DNA of 64,000 nt from assembly GCA_019638575.1 (NCBI GenBank), contig JAHBTN010000003.1, forward strand, positions 124,001 through 188,000, read 5' to 3'. Numbering within the stretch: the first letter of the stretch is position 1; the number at the start of each line of letters is the position of its first letter. Shown here in pieces: positions 10,554 to 19,784 of the stretch. Position numbers and translations under genes: made by a program. The DNA comes from Ferruginibacter sp. GTDB taxonomy: Bacteria; Bacteroidota; Bacteroidia; Chitinophagales; Chitinophagaceae. A model generated the notes under the pieces. The model saw only the letters and a list, made by a program, of their open reading frames with translations. It ran no database searches and had not been told where the DNA came from.

Positions 10554-10652
10554 TTGATTACAGATGTATTTTGCCTGTTTTTTTCATAAATCATGCCAGT
10601 TTATAATAAATAAAACATATAATAATTACTATTTACAAAGTTTGATAAACTG

Positions 10653-10665
10653 CCGTAAATTACGG
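10653..10665. promoter_or_regulatory. 13-base palindrome upstream of dnaG
   Basis: CCGTAA-A-TTACGG, a perfect 6-bp dyad around one base, 18 bases before the dnaG start and between two divergent genes. The position fits an operator; the binding protein is unknown. Confidence 0.3.
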
Positions 10666-10682
10666 TTCAAATTATTATAATT

Positions 10683-12632
10683 TTGATTTCGCAGGACAGC
10701 ATACAACAAATACTTAGCCGCATAGATATTGTAGAAATTGTTGGCTCCTTTGTAAAGTTAAAAAAAAGGGGCGCCAATTACCTGGGATTATGTCCTTTTC
10801 ATAACGAAAAAACTCCTTCGTTCACCGTATCGCCTTCAAAGGAAATTTATAAATGTTTTGGCTGTGGCCGTAGCGGTAACAGCATCAGCTTTTTAATGGA
10901 AGCAGAAAAATACAGTTATGTAGAGGCGTTGCGATGGCTGGCTGCAAAATATAATGTGGAGATTGAAGAAAGTGAAACAAGTGCCGAATATAAACAACAA
11001 CAACAGGTAGCCGATAGCCTGTACATCATCAATAATTTTTCCCAGAAATATTTTACTGATGCCTTATTTAATTCTGAAGAAGGACAGGATATTGCTTTGA
11101 GTTATTTAAAGGAACGTGGTTTTAGGGAAGATATCATAAAAAAATTTCAGTTGGGTTATAACAGCGAAGCAAAAGATGGATTTACCAAAGCAGCTTTAGC
11201 TGCACAGTATAACCTTGATTACCTGCAAAAGACTGGCCTTGTAAATGTAAGGGATGGTAATGCTTATGATAATTACCGTGGACGAATAATTTTTCCTATC
11301 CATAATCAAAGTGGCAAAGTGATGGGCTTTGGCGCCAGGATTATTAAAAAAAATGACAAAGCGCCCAAATACATCAACAGCCCCGAAAATGAAATTTATG
11401 TAAAGAGCAAGATACTGTATGGGTCTTATTTTGCCAGGCAGGCAATTGATAGGGCCGATGAATGCTTGCTGGTAGAAGGTTATACCGATGTGATAAGCCT
11501 GCACCAGGCCGGAATTGAAAATGTAGTTGCCAGCGGAGGAACATCGCTTACCCCCGACCAATTAAGGCTGATAAAAAAATACACCAGTAACTTAACTATA
11601 ATTTACGATGGCGATAGCGCAGGTATTAAAGCAGCACTGCGTGGGCTTGACCTTGCATTGGAAGAAAGCCTGAATGTGAAACTGGTATTAATACCCGATG
11701 GCAAAGACCCCGACAGTTACGTTAATAAAACCGGCGCTCCCAAGTTTATAGAATTTGTAAAAGAAAATAAAAAAGACTTCATCCTTTTTCAACTGGATAT
11801 TGCACTTAAAGATGCCGGAAACGATAGCACAAAAAAAGCAATTGTTGTAAACCAGGTGGCCGAAACTATTTCAAAAATAAACAAGGCCGAAGATTTTACC
11901 CGGCAGCAGGATTATATTAAACAGTGTTCCGAAATATTAAAAATTGAAGAAAGCGGCTTGCATGCACTGGTAAATAAATTTATTCGTGAAAAAATTAACA
12001 AGGATGCCAATCGCAGCATAAGAGATGAAAAATTTTCGGGTACTGATAATACAACTACCATAACAAACGAAAACATTGACAGCGATGTTAACAACCTTTT
12101 AAACAAAGATGAACTTTATGAACAGGCCATGATAAGAAGCCTGCTTGAATTTGGCCTAAAACCATGGAACGAAACACAGAAAGTGGCCGATCATATATTC
12201 CAGGAAATAGAAATTAACCAATTGGAAGAAATGATTGACAATAAAGAATTGCTAAGGGTATTACAGGTTTATAAAACATGGTACGATGCCGGGATTGAAC
12301 CTACTGAAAAAAATTTCTTTTACTACGAAGACCAGCAACTTAGCTCGTTAGTAGTTAGCATCATGGATTTTAATTACGAAATAAGCCCCAACTGGAAAGA
12401 GCATTATGATGGGCATATTGCCACTCGAGATGAATTATATGCAGAAGAAGTTTTTTCAACCTTAAACTATTTAAAGTTGCGAAAAATAAAAAAGCTGATG
12501 GATACCAACCAGCATGACCTTGAAAAAGCCACATCACCCGAAGAACAAATGGTACTGGTACAAACCCATCAGCATTTAAAACAAATTGAAATAGAGCTAA
12601 CCCGGCAACTGGGCACTGTAATTTTCAGGTAA
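10683..12632 (+). CDS. dnaG: DNA primase
   Basis: A 649-residue primase that makes RNA primers at the replication fork. The N-terminal zinc ribbon is complete (CPFHNEKTPSF ... YKCFGC, a C-x2-H ... C-x2-C pattern). The TOPRIM core follows with LLVEGYTDV and IYDGDSAG, carrying the metal-binding Glu and Asp residues. The C-terminal part (about 430-649) is the helicase-interacting region. The start is TTG: it gives the conserved ISQDSIQQIL N-terminus, and the first in-frame ATG lies after the zinc ribbon. Its stop is one base from the end of the convergent DUF4349 gene. Confidence 0.96.
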   Translation: MISQDSIQQILSRIDIVEIVGSFVKLKKRGANYLGLCPFHNEKTPSFTVSPSKEIYKCFGCGRSGNSISFLMEAEKYSYVEALRWLAAKYNVEIEESETSAEYKQQQQVADSLYIINNFSQKYFTDALFNSEEGQDIALSYLKERGFREDIIKKFQLGYNSEAKDGFTKAALAAQYNLDYLQKTGLVNVRDGNAYDNYRGRIIFPIHNQSGKVMGFGARIIKKNDKAPKYINSPENEIYVKSKILYGSYFARQAIDRADECLLVEGYTDVISLHQAGIENVVASGGTSLTPDQLRLIKKYTSNLTIIYDGDSAGIKAALRGLDLALEESLNVKLVLIPDGKDPDSYVNKTGAPKFIEFVKENKKDFILFQLDIALKDAGNDSTKKAIVVNQVAETISKINKAEDFTRQQDYIKQCSEILKIEESGLHALVNKFIREKINKDANRSIRDEKFSGTDNTTTITNENIDSDVNNLLNKDELYEQAMIRSLLEFGLKPWNETQKVADHIFQEIEINQLEEMIDNKELLRVLQVYKTWYDAGIEPTEKNFFYYEDQQLSSLVVSIMDFNYEISPNWKEHYDGHIATRDELYAEEVFSTLNYLKLRKIKKLMDTNQHDLEKATSPEEQMVLVQTHQHLKQIEIELTRQLGTVIFR

Positions 12633-12633
12633 G

Positions 12634-13569
12634 TTAAACTGCATTGGCTGCTTGCTGAATCTTTTGTGTATTCAATCTTTTTCTCCTTAATTTTTTCAAA
12701 AATACAAAACCGCTACCTGCTATAATCAATAAAGGCCAAATAGAAATTAACCCAATCACCAGTTCTTTAATCCAATTAAACCCTATAATAAATGCGCCTG
12801 TAATCCTTGTTAAAAATGAAGGCTCTCCATCTATAGACTGATATCCTTGCAAAGGCTGATAAAATGTGAGGTTTATTGTGCTATATGCTGTTTGCTGTGA
12901 TAGGTAATTCATTCTACCAGTGGCAGATTCAATCTCTTCCTGTATTTGATTAATCTCTGCTTGCACCTGCAATACTTCCGTCATGTTTTTTGATTGTTTC
13001 AAAAAATCAAGGTATTTCAAACGCATTTGTTTTTTCGCTTCCAGCCTGCTTTTAGTATCTGTCATTTCGCTGCCCACATCATCGCTGCTTATTTTCTTTT
13101 CCTCTACTTTAGTATCTTCTGCAGGCAATACATTCACCAGGTTATCAAATTGTGATACGGGCACTTTTATGGTAATAATACTTTCTATTTTCCCATCAGC
13201 CTGGTTTTGCTCTTCCTGGGCAAAATAACCGCCATATCTTTTTGCTACTTCGTGTACATAATTATTATATTTTTTAAAATCCTTAATCTCTAAACGAAGT
13301 GTGGCAGTTTTTATAATTTTCTTATCCCAGTCTACAAAACTGTTTGCCGTAGTTGGTTGCAATGAGTCAGTATTCATCCCTTTTACTTTAACTACGGGTA
13401 TTTGTTTATCGCCTTCGGGGCTTTGCTCCTGCTTATCATTTGATTGTAAATCGGGTTCATTAACCTGCTTATATTCTTTATCACTATTTTCAATTCCTGA
13501 TTTACTATAGTTACAGGATATAAACATGAAAATGATACTTGCTGCTGCAATAATTAGTCTTGCTTTCAT
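12634..13569 (-). CDS. DUF4349-family lipoprotein
   Basis: A 311-residue lipoprotein: the signal peptide ends in a lipobox (MFISC, Cys19) followed by a long Ser/Asp/Gln-rich linker. The core (about 85-250) fits the DUF4349 family: IIKTATLRLEIKDF near the start, a coiled-coil middle (EVLQVQAEINQIQEEIESATGRMNYL is its strongest heptad stretch), and a C-terminal transmembrane segment near 270-292 followed by a basic tail. The family is anchored in the membrane with a periplasmic coiled coil; its role is unknown. It is monocistronic and ends one base from dnaG. Confidence 0.8.
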   Translation of the reverse strand: MKARLIIAAASIIFMFISCNYSKSGIENSDKEYKQVNEPDLQSNDKQEQSPEGDKQIPVVKVKGMNTDSLQPTTANSFVDWDKKIIKTATLRLEIKDFKKYNNYVHEVAKRYGGYFAQEEQNQADGKIESIITIKVPVSQFDNLVNVLPAEDTKVEEKKISSDDVGSEMTDTKSRLEAKKQMRLKYLDFLKQSKNMTEVLQVQAEINQIQEEIESATGRMNYLSQQTAYSTINLTFYQPLQGYQSIDGEPSFLTRITGAFIIGFNWIKELVIGLISIWPLLIIAGSGFVFLKKLRRKRLNTQKIQQAANAV

Positions 13570-13726
13570 AAAAATGAGTTTAGGGTTATTAGATACTCAT
13601 TTATACAAATTGCATAAAACTGGTAACCACATTAAATTGTTAAAGTAAACAAAAGCCTTTTACATGTTAGGCTTTAAATGGTATTTAAAAATTTAGAAGT
13701 ATCTTCTGAACGATATAATTAACAGG

Positions 13727-14131
13727 TCAGGAACTTAATTTCATCAGCAGTTCCCATTCAGCGGGTTTTATTGTTTGTACACTAAGCCTGCCTAAGCGTA
13801 TTAAATCCATATTGGCAAATCTTTTATCCTGTTTTAATTGTGCAAGTGTAACTGGCTTTTTTAATTTTTTGTAAGCTTTTATATCTACTGCAACCCACCT
13901 TTCATCATCTGTTGTTGGGTCGGGATATGCTTCTTTACTTACTTTGGCAATACCAACTATCTCCATGCCTTCGTTACTATGATAGAATAAAACTTCATCG
14001 CCTTTTTTCATGGCCCTTAAATTTAAACGGGCAGCATAATTACGTACACCACTCCAGCATGTTTCTTTTTCTTTTACAAATGTATCCCAGCTATATACCG
14101 CCGGTTCGGATTTTACTAACCAATATGCCAT
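13727..14131 (-). CDS. EVE domain protein
   Basis: A 134-residue single-domain EVE protein, related to thymocyte nuclear protein 1 and structurally to PUA and YTH domains, which bind modified bases in RNA or DNA. Family signatures are YWLVKSEPxxYSWD at the start, WSGVRNYAARLNLR, and GDEVLFYHSN. The ligand cannot be told from sequence. A TATCTTTA promoter-like element lies at 14179-14186. No restriction or methylation genes are adjacent. Confidence 0.88.
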   Translation of the reverse strand: MAYWLVKSEPAVYSWDTFVKEKETCWSGVRNYAARLNLRAMKKGDEVLFYHSNEGMEIVGIAKVSKEAYPDPTTDDERWVAVDIKAYKKLKKPVTLAQLKQDKRFANMDLIRLGRLSVQTIKPAEWELLMKLSS

Positions 14132-14178
14132 TTTATTAATTATTTATTTTGTTTACATTTTATCTAAATAATCAAAAA

Positions 14179-14186
14179 TAAAGATA
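14179..14186 (-). promoter_or_regulatory. Putative promoter -7 element of the EVE gene
   Basis: TATCTTTA on the minus strand, 47 bases before the start codon; close to the TAnnTTTG consensus. Confidence 0.3.
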
Positions 14187-14330
14187 TAAACCTTCTTTAA
14201 AAAATAGTTTGGTATTTATTATGCCTATAATTTTTTACCCGATAACTGAATATGTTTTTCTTAAATGGTTGAAATTTCATTGTAGTATTTGTCTCTTTCA
14301 AATAAGTTAACTTGCAAAAAAATTATTTAT

Positions 14331-15605
14331 TTGAAAACGATTGTACTCATAGGTGCCGGAAAATCGGCCACGGTTTTAATTGAATATCTGATTGCCCAAT
14401 CGGCCGCCAACAAATGGAAATTTATTATTGCTGATGCAAATAAAGAACTGGTTCTTCAAAAAACAAACAATTCAGCTTTTGCAGAAGCAGTGGAACTAGA
14501 TGTTACTAACGATAAGCAACGGGGGCAGCTAATACAGCGGGCACATATTGTAATATCAATGATGCCGCCGGCGCTTCATTTTTTGATTGCCAAAGACTGC
14601 GTGGAATATCGCAAACACCTGTTAACCGCTTCGTACCTGGATGAAAAAATAAAAAGCCTGCAGGATGAAATCAATCACCGAAAGCTTTTATTCATCTGTG
14701 AGCTGGGCTTAGACCCCGGCATAGACCATATGAGCGCCATGCACATCATCAACAACATTAAAGATAAAGGCGGGAAAATTACATCATTTAAAAGCCACTG
14801 CGGTGGATTGATAGCACCCGAAAGCGATGATAACCCCTGGCATTATAAGATTAGCTGGAACCCACGAAATATAGTACTGGCAGGGCATTCTGGCGCCATA
14901 TATAAACTTGATAACGAGATAAAAAAAATTGAATACACGGATTTGTTTAATGGCGCCAATGCCATTGAATACAAAGGGCTGAATGATTTTGCATATTATG
15001 CCAACAGGGATTCGTTAAGTTATATACCAACATATAAACTTGCCGATGCTGCTACTTTTATGCGAACAACGATAAGGCATAAGGATTTTTTTAGTGGGTG
15101 GAATGCTGTGGTGCATGCAGGATTAACTAACGATATTGATCAGGTGGATACCAATGGACTTTTATTATCAAAATGGGCAGCACCTGTTTTGCCTTTTGTA
15201 AATAGTGATAACAAAGTTATGCTGCAGTTCCTGGGTTTATTTAATGATGAACCGGTACCTGCATCGGCAAAAACATCGGCAGATATTTTGCAGTTTTTAC
15301 TTGAAACAAAATTAAAAATGCAACCTGCAGATAAAGACATGATCATCATGCTGCATGAATTTGAATATGAATTAAAGGGAAAAACAAACCAGTTGAAAAG
15401 CTGTTTAATTGTAAAAGGTGAAGATGGTAACCGAACAGCTATGGCAAAAACAGTAGGCTTGCCATTGGGCATTACTGCAAAACTTATTTTAAACGAAACC
15501 ATAAAACTCAAAGGCCTTCATATCCCCATTATTAAAGACATTTATAAACCGGTTTTGGCTGAACTGGAAAATGCAGGTGTACAATTTATTGAAACAAAAA
15601 GTTAA
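14331..15605 (+). CDS. Saccharopine dehydrogenase-like oxidoreductase
   Basis: A 424-residue protein of the saccharopine dehydrogenase / reductase group. The NAD(P)-binding fold starts immediately (TIVLIGAGKSATVLIEYL), with LLTASYLDEKIKSL and ELGLDPGIDHMSA marking the LYS9-type C-terminal catalytic domain. It may act in lysine breakdown or in a related amino-acid reduction; the substrate is not certain. TTG at 14331 is chosen because it puts the Rossmann strand at residue 2; an upstream TTG at 14289 would add 14 residues. It converges with the sirtuin gene. Confidence 0.82.
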   Translation: MKTIVLIGAGKSATVLIEYLIAQSAANKWKFIIADANKELVLQKTNNSAFAEAVELDVTNDKQRGQLIQRAHIVISMMPPALHFLIAKDCVEYRKHLLTASYLDEKIKSLQDEINHRKLLFICELGLDPGIDHMSAMHIINNIKDKGGKITSFKSHCGGLIAPESDDNPWHYKISWNPRNIVLAGHSGAIYKLDNEIKKIEYTDLFNGANAIEYKGLNDFAYYANRDSLSYIPTYKLADAATFMRTTIRHKDFFSGWNAVVHAGLTNDIDQVDTNGLLLSKWAAPVLPFVNSDNKVMLQFLGLFNDEPVPASAKTSADILQFLLETKLKMQPADKDMIIMLHEFEYELKGKTNQLKSCLIVKGEDGNRTAMAKTVGLPLGITAKLILNETIKLKGLHIPIIKDIYKPVLAELENAGVQFIETKS

Positions 15606-15616
15606 TGAAGTGGTAT

Positions 15617-16312
15617 TCATTTCTGAGGCAATAATAGTTTTTGTAATTCCATCACTCCTTGCGTAGCTGGCATTTCAATGGCATGCAGGTTATAAAGGCC
15701 ACTTACTTCAGGTATTTTTTTATCAATGATGTATTTAGGTAAATACGGAGGTCCATATTGTATTAATGATGCTGCCGGGTAAACCTGTAACGAAGTACCC
15801 ACCACTACCAGGTAATCACAATCGTGCAATACAGCAATTGCATTTTCCATCATTGGCACTGCCTCGCCAAACCATACTATATGCGGACGCAACTGTGTAC
15901 CATCTGCTGCTAAATCTCCTACATGGATATCGCCACGAATATCAAAATACAAATTCCCGTTAGCCACACTACGCATTTTAAATATTTCGCCATGAAGGTG
16001 TAAAACATTGCTTGACCCTGCTCTTTCATGTAAGTCATCAATATTTTGGGTAATGATAGTTACATCAAAATCCTTTTCAAGCATTGCCAGCCCTGTATGT
16101 GCGGCGTTGGGGTTTGCAGCCGCCACATCTTTGCGGCGAGCATTATAAAAATCAAGTACCAGTTGGGGATTTTTTTTAAAACCTTCGGGTGTGGCTACTT
16201 CATAAACATCGTACCCGTTCCACAGGCCATCGCTATCCCTAAAAGTTTTTAAACCACTTTCGGCACTTATGCCTGCACCGGTAAGAACAACAATGTGCTT
16301 TTTAGTTTTCAT
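15617..16312 (-). CDS. cobB: Sirtuin NAD-dependent protein deacylase (class III type)
   Basis: A 231-residue sirtuin that removes acyl groups from lysines with NAD. It has GAGISAESG (12-20), TQNIDDLHERAG, and the catalytic His107 in LHLHGE. Tyr56 and Arg59 (FYNARR) match the Tyr-x2-Arg pair that marks class III enzymes able to remove succinyl or malonyl groups (SIRT5/CobB knowledge). The four zinc-binding cysteines expected between about residues 111 and 140 are absent: that stretch contains no Cys. Its start overlaps the end of the YdeI-like gene by 11 bases, so the two are translated as a pair. Confidence 0.9.
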   Translation of the reverse strand: MKTKKHIVVLTGAGISAESGLKTFRDSDGLWNGYDVYEVATPEGFKKNPQLVLDFYNARRKDVAAANPNAAHTGLAMLEKDFDVTIITQNIDDLHERAGSSNVLHLHGEIFKMRSVANGNLYFDIRGDIHVGDLAADGTQLRPHIVWFGEAVPMMENAIAVLHDCDYLVVVGTSLQVYPAASLIQYGPPYLPKYIIDKKIPEVSGLYNLHAIEMPATQGVMELQKLLLPQK

Positions 16313-16961
16313 TCATGTTTTTCTTGCCGGCAGATAGTTTCTCTATGGTAGCCTGTAAACGCTTTTGTATAGTTTCTTCTTTTTTTGCACTTAAAATCCA
16401 TTCTACGTATTCACGCTTATGGCTAAAAGCCAATGATTCAAAATAATCTCCTGCTTTTTTATTCTTTTTAAAGAGTTGCTGCAGAGCTTCAGGCACTGTA
16501 ACTGTTTTATTTTCATAATCCACACCGGGGGCAGGATTGGCGCTGTTGAAACTGTCGGTCTTTTTGGGCTCTGTGCCTGGTTTTTTAAACCTGCCTGCAC
16601 TCCATACATTATCCAGGGCAATCATGCGTACAGTTTCATATCCATAGTCCGAAACAATATCCCAGTTTTTATCCCGGCTAAGATCACTTGAAATTTTTGA
16701 AGTAAGTTTAGGATATGCAATCCAAAATTTAGCATCCTCCTGCAAAGCAGGAATAACTTCTTTTAAAATTGCCGCCAGTTGTTTTTGGTTAACAGCAAAT
16801 ACAAGTGCAAAATCTATTTTTCGTTTTTTTAAAAGCGGAGTAACCCCTTTTGAAAAATTAAGTTTTATAAATTGTTTTTCAATTGAAGAAGGCAAACCTT
16901 GAATCAGCAAATTTTTCTCATCTTTCAATTGCAGTTTTTCAAACAAAGATTGAGCAGGCAT
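16302..16961 (-). CDS. DUF3052-like / YdeI-OmpD-associated two-part protein
   Basis: A 219-residue protein with two parts. Residues 1 to about 120 resemble the DUF3052 type (DFALVFAVNQKQL, FWIAYPKLTSK, DNVWSAGRF). Residues about 145-215 match the YdeI/OmpD-associated C-terminal family: a proline-rich hinge, then VPEALQQLFKKNKKAGDYFESLAF and HKREYVEWI. Family members are linked to envelope or bacteriocin tolerance, without known biochemistry. It is the first gene of an overlapping pair with the sirtuin. No signal peptide. Confidence 0.75.
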   Translation of the reverse strand: MPAQSLFEKLQLKDEKNLLIQGLPSSIEKQFIKLNFSKGVTPLLKKRKIDFALVFAVNQKQLAAILKEVIPALQEDAKFWIAYPKLTSKISSDLSRDKNWDIVSDYGYETVRMIALDNVWSAGRFKKPGTEPKKTDSFNSANPAPGVDYENKTVTVPEALQQLFKKNKKAGDYFESLAFSHKREYVEWILSAKKEETIQKRLQATIEKLSAGKKNMNEN

Positions 16962-17113
16962 AAGCTATTGTGTAATTTGTTTTTATTCAGTAACTGAAGT
17001 TTAGATAAAAAGTATACATTAAGAATACTAATTATTAAAACAATTGTTTAACAATATGATTATTTGGGGATATAAATTTAAACATAATGTTTGGCAGATA
17101 AAAGTCTTAAATG

Positions 17114-17143
17114 AAAAAACTCCATATTTAAATGGAGTTTTTA
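17114..17143 (-). terminator. Rho-independent terminator after the M48 gene
   Basis: Perfect 11-bp stem AAAAACTCCAT (17115-17125) / ATGGAGTTTTT (17132-17142) with a 6-base loop, about 40 bases after the M48 stop codon. The T-run on the minus strand fits that gene. Confidence 0.75.
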
Positions 17144-17180
17144 GATGTTATTATTGTAAAAACTGATGTCTATTACTGAT

Positions 17181-17987
17181 TTATTTCTTTACAGGCTTGT
17201 AATAACTTAATGCTTCTGGCATAAAACCTTCTAACCTGGCAATACGGTTTTCATCAGATGGATGTGTAGATAAAAACTCAGGTGGTTTTTGGCCTGCAGA
17301 TGCAGCAGCCATCCTTTTCCAAAAAGGTATCGCTTCCTGTGGATTATAACCGGCCATAGCCGCAAAGTTTAATCCAAAATGATCGGCTTCATATTCCTGG
17401 TTGCGTGAGTTAGGCAATAAAACTGCAATTTGTGCTGTAGGAGCAAAAATATTATTAAACAGTGTGTTGTATTTAGGGTTATTAGCTGTGGCAATATTAC
17501 CTACTATTTCAAGCCCTTGTGCTACCGCAACCTGGCTCATACGTTCATTACCATGATGGGCAACTGCATGCGTTATTTCATGGCCCATCACTACTGCTAA
17601 TGCTGCTTCGTTTTGGGTAATGTTAAGCAAGCCGGTATAAACAACCACTTTACCACCCGGCATGCACCATGCATTCACTTCTTTTGAATCAACAAGGTTA
17701 AACTCCCATTTATATCCATTCAATTCATCGGCCAGGCCTTTTTGTGTATAATAATTTGTGATAGCCTGTGCAATACGGTTACCAACCCTTTTAACCATCT
17801 CAGCATCTTTATTTGAACTGCTGTTTATCACTTTGTTCTGCGAAAGAAAAGATTGGTATTCGCTTAATGCCTGCTGTTGCAGGGTAGTTTCGCCAAATAA
17901 TGCAAGTTGTTTACGGCCTGTAACTTTATTAGTGGTACAGGCAATTAAAAAAGACAAGACTGTAAATAAAATGAATAATTTTTTCAT
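17181..17987 (-). CDS. M48-family metalloprotease lipoprotein (LoiP/YggG-like)
   Basis: A 268-residue lipoprotein (lipobox LIAC, Cys17) with a zinc peptidase domain. The active site is HEITH within MGHEITHAVAHHG, and the third ligand is the Glu in QEYEADHFG. GGKVVVYTGLL before the motif is typical of M48. Relatives act in the periplasm on misassembled outer-membrane proteins; the substrate here is unknown. It is a single gene with its own terminator. Confidence 0.9.
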   Translation of the reverse strand: MKKLFILFTVLSFLIACTTNKVTGRKQLALFGETTLQQQALSEYQSFLSQNKVINSSSNKDAEMVKRVGNRIAQAITNYYTQKGLADELNGYKWEFNLVDSKEVNAWCMPGGKVVVYTGLLNITQNEAALAVVMGHEITHAVAHHGNERMSQVAVAQGLEIVGNIATANNPKYNTLFNNIFAPTAQIAVLLPNSRNQEYEADHFGLNFAAMAGYNPQEAIPFWKRMAAASAGQKPPEFLSTHPSDENRIARLEGFMPEALSYYKPVKK

Positions 17988-18113
17988 CTTCTTTAGTTTA
18001 AATTAAAATATACTGATTGTATAATCAATTGGCGTACCAATATTTTAAATCAGTAATAATAAAAATACAAAATTAATTTTTTAAACAGATGTTGTTAGAG
18101 AAAGCCGGATTGT

Positions 18114-18773
18114 TTATTCTTCTTCCTGGTTTCGGCGCAATTTTCTTCTGTCCCTGTGCTTAAGGATGGGTATGCGGCTTTCTACACCACGTAATAAACG
18201 GCCAATATTTTTTTGGTGGGTTACAATTACCAATATAGCTACAATAATGGCAAATACCCTGTAAAGTATTTCATCTTCGTTCCAAATCCATAAAACACAA
18301 ATTGGTAATGCTATGGCTGCTAAAATTGAACTTAACGAAACATAACGTGTAAGAAAAAGTACTAAAAGAAAAATACCAATACAACTTACTGCTATCACCG
18401 GCTGAATGGCAAGTACCATTCCAAGTAATGTTGCAACGCCTTTACCGCCTTTAAACCCTGCAAAAATGGGGAATATATGACCGGTTACTGCCGCTATTCC
18501 CAAACCAAGCATCAGGTTGGTACGATCCAGTTCGTGCGTCATGTAAAACGGAATCAAACTGTAAAGACCAACAGCTGCCATACCTTTTAAAATATCAAAT
18601 ACCATTACCATAGTGCCATAGCGCTTACCCAAAACCCTAAAAGTATTGGTGGCGCCCATGTTGCCGCTACCGTAATCACGAATATCTATACCAAAAAATT
18701 TTTTGCTGACAATTAAAGCTGTTGGAATGGAACCAATTAAATAAGCAAATATTATAAGAACGAGTTCTTTCAT
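18114..18773 (-). CDS. plsY: Glycerol-3-phosphate acyltransferase PlsY
   Basis: A 219-residue inner-membrane enzyme that transfers an acyl group from acyl-phosphate to glycerol-3-phosphate, the first step of phospholipid synthesis. The conserved motifs are GSIPTA near residue 14, DYGSGNMGATNTFRVLG, and FAGFKGGKGVATLLG. Hydrophobic segments between them fit five to six membrane spans. A basic, Arg-rich tail follows the last span. Confidence 0.95.
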   Translation of the reverse strand: MKELVLIIFAYLIGSIPTALIVSKKFFGIDIRDYGSGNMGATNTFRVLGKRYGTMVMVFDILKGMAAVGLYSLIPFYMTHELDRTNLMLGLGIAAVTGHIFPIFAGFKGGKGVATLLGMVLAIQPVIAVSCIGIFLLVLFLTRYVSLSSILAAIALPICVLWIWNEDEILYRVFAIIVAILVIVTHQKNIGRLLRGVESRIPILKHRDRRKLRRNQEEE

Positions 18774-18893
18774 CTTTGTTTCCTTAGCTTGAGTTGGACA
18801 GTAAAAATAACAAAAAAAAGGCTCTTAGCCTTATAATTTATTTAATTGCCATAGTTTGTTAATAATTCTACTTTTTACCTGTATAAACATATA

Positions 18894-19712
18894 TTATTTC
18901 ATCTTTTTTGCCAGCATACATATCCAATCGGCTTTTTGTATAATATTTAGCAAATGCAACCCTTTTTGTGCCAAAGCATCCGTCATTTCAGCTTCATCGG
19001 TTTTAAGAAAACCACTTAATAATATTAAGCTTTCATTTGCTGCAGAACTGTTCATAGCCGTTAAGTTTTCTTTAATTACATTTAAATTAATATTTGCCAG
19101 GATAATATCGTAAACTTTATTAACTGCAATTGTATCTGCCTTTATAAGGTTTATTTTGCTGCATTTATTTATTGCAGCATTTTCTTTAGAATTTTCAATA
19201 CTCCACTCATCATAATCTATGGCATCTACAGATGCAGCTCCCATTTTTTCGGCAAGTATTGCCAATACCGCCGTGCCGGTGCCAAAATCAAGTACTTTTT
19301 TATTTTTAAAATCTAAGGCTTCCATTTGTTCAACCATCATAAAAGTGGTGGCATGATGACCGGTGCCAAAACTCATTTTGGGTGTAATGATGATTTGGTA
19401 ACGTACATTTTTTAATGGTTGATGGAAACCTGCACGGATACCTGCAAAATTATTTATGATGATGGGATCAAAACTGCTCTCCCATTGTGCATTCCAGTTT
19501 TGCTGAGGTATTACAGTAGTGACATAATTTACTGGTACTTTTTTTACAATATTTGCCAGTGATGCCTCATTAAATTCTTTTTCTTTTATGAAGGCCTTTA
19601 AAGAGTTTTCGTCTTCCTCAAAACTTTCAAATGATGCTTCAATCAGCAAAGCAATCAATATATCCTTTTCATTTTTTTGCAAAGACGAAAATTCAACCTG
19701 CAAATAATTCAT
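18894..19712 (-). CDS. prmA: Ribosomal protein L11 methyltransferase
   Basis: A 272-residue SAM-dependent enzyme that methylates ribosomal protein L11. The PrmA-specific MSFGTGHHATT segment precedes the SAM-binding loop VLDFGTGTAVLA; ILANINLNV is the substrate-side motif. Length is slightly below the E. coli form. It lies downstream of pnp, beyond the pnp terminator, so it may have its own promoter. Confidence 0.93.
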   Translation of the reverse strand: MNYLQVEFSSLQKNEKDILIALLIEASFESFEEDENSLKAFIKEKEFNEASLANIVKKVPVNYVTTVIPQQNWNAQWESSFDPIIINNFAGIRAGFHQPLKNVRYQIIITPKMSFGTGHHATTFMMVEQMEALDFKNKKVLDFGTGTAVLAILAEKMGAASVDAIDYDEWSIENSKENAAINKCSKINLIKADTIAVNKVYDIILANINLNVIKENLTAMNSSAANESLILLSGFLKTDEAEMTDALAQKGLHLLNIIQKADWICMLAKKMK

Positions 19713-19724
19713 ACAATTTTATTT

Positions 19725-19757
19725 TATAAAAAAATGTCCCGCTTGTTAAACGGGACG
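19725..19757 (-). terminator. Rho-independent terminator after pnp
   Basis: Stem GTCCCG (19736-19741) / CGGGAC (19751-19756) with a 9-base loop, followed on the minus strand by seven T residues. It sits between pnp and prmA. Confidence 0.75.
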
Positions 19758-19784
19758 GTAATATTAATTTAGTTAAATAAGCCT

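Noticed and set aside
10678..10685. TAATTTTG as the dnaG promoter
   Set aside because: It overlaps the required TTG start codon, so transcription from it would start after the beginning of the gene.
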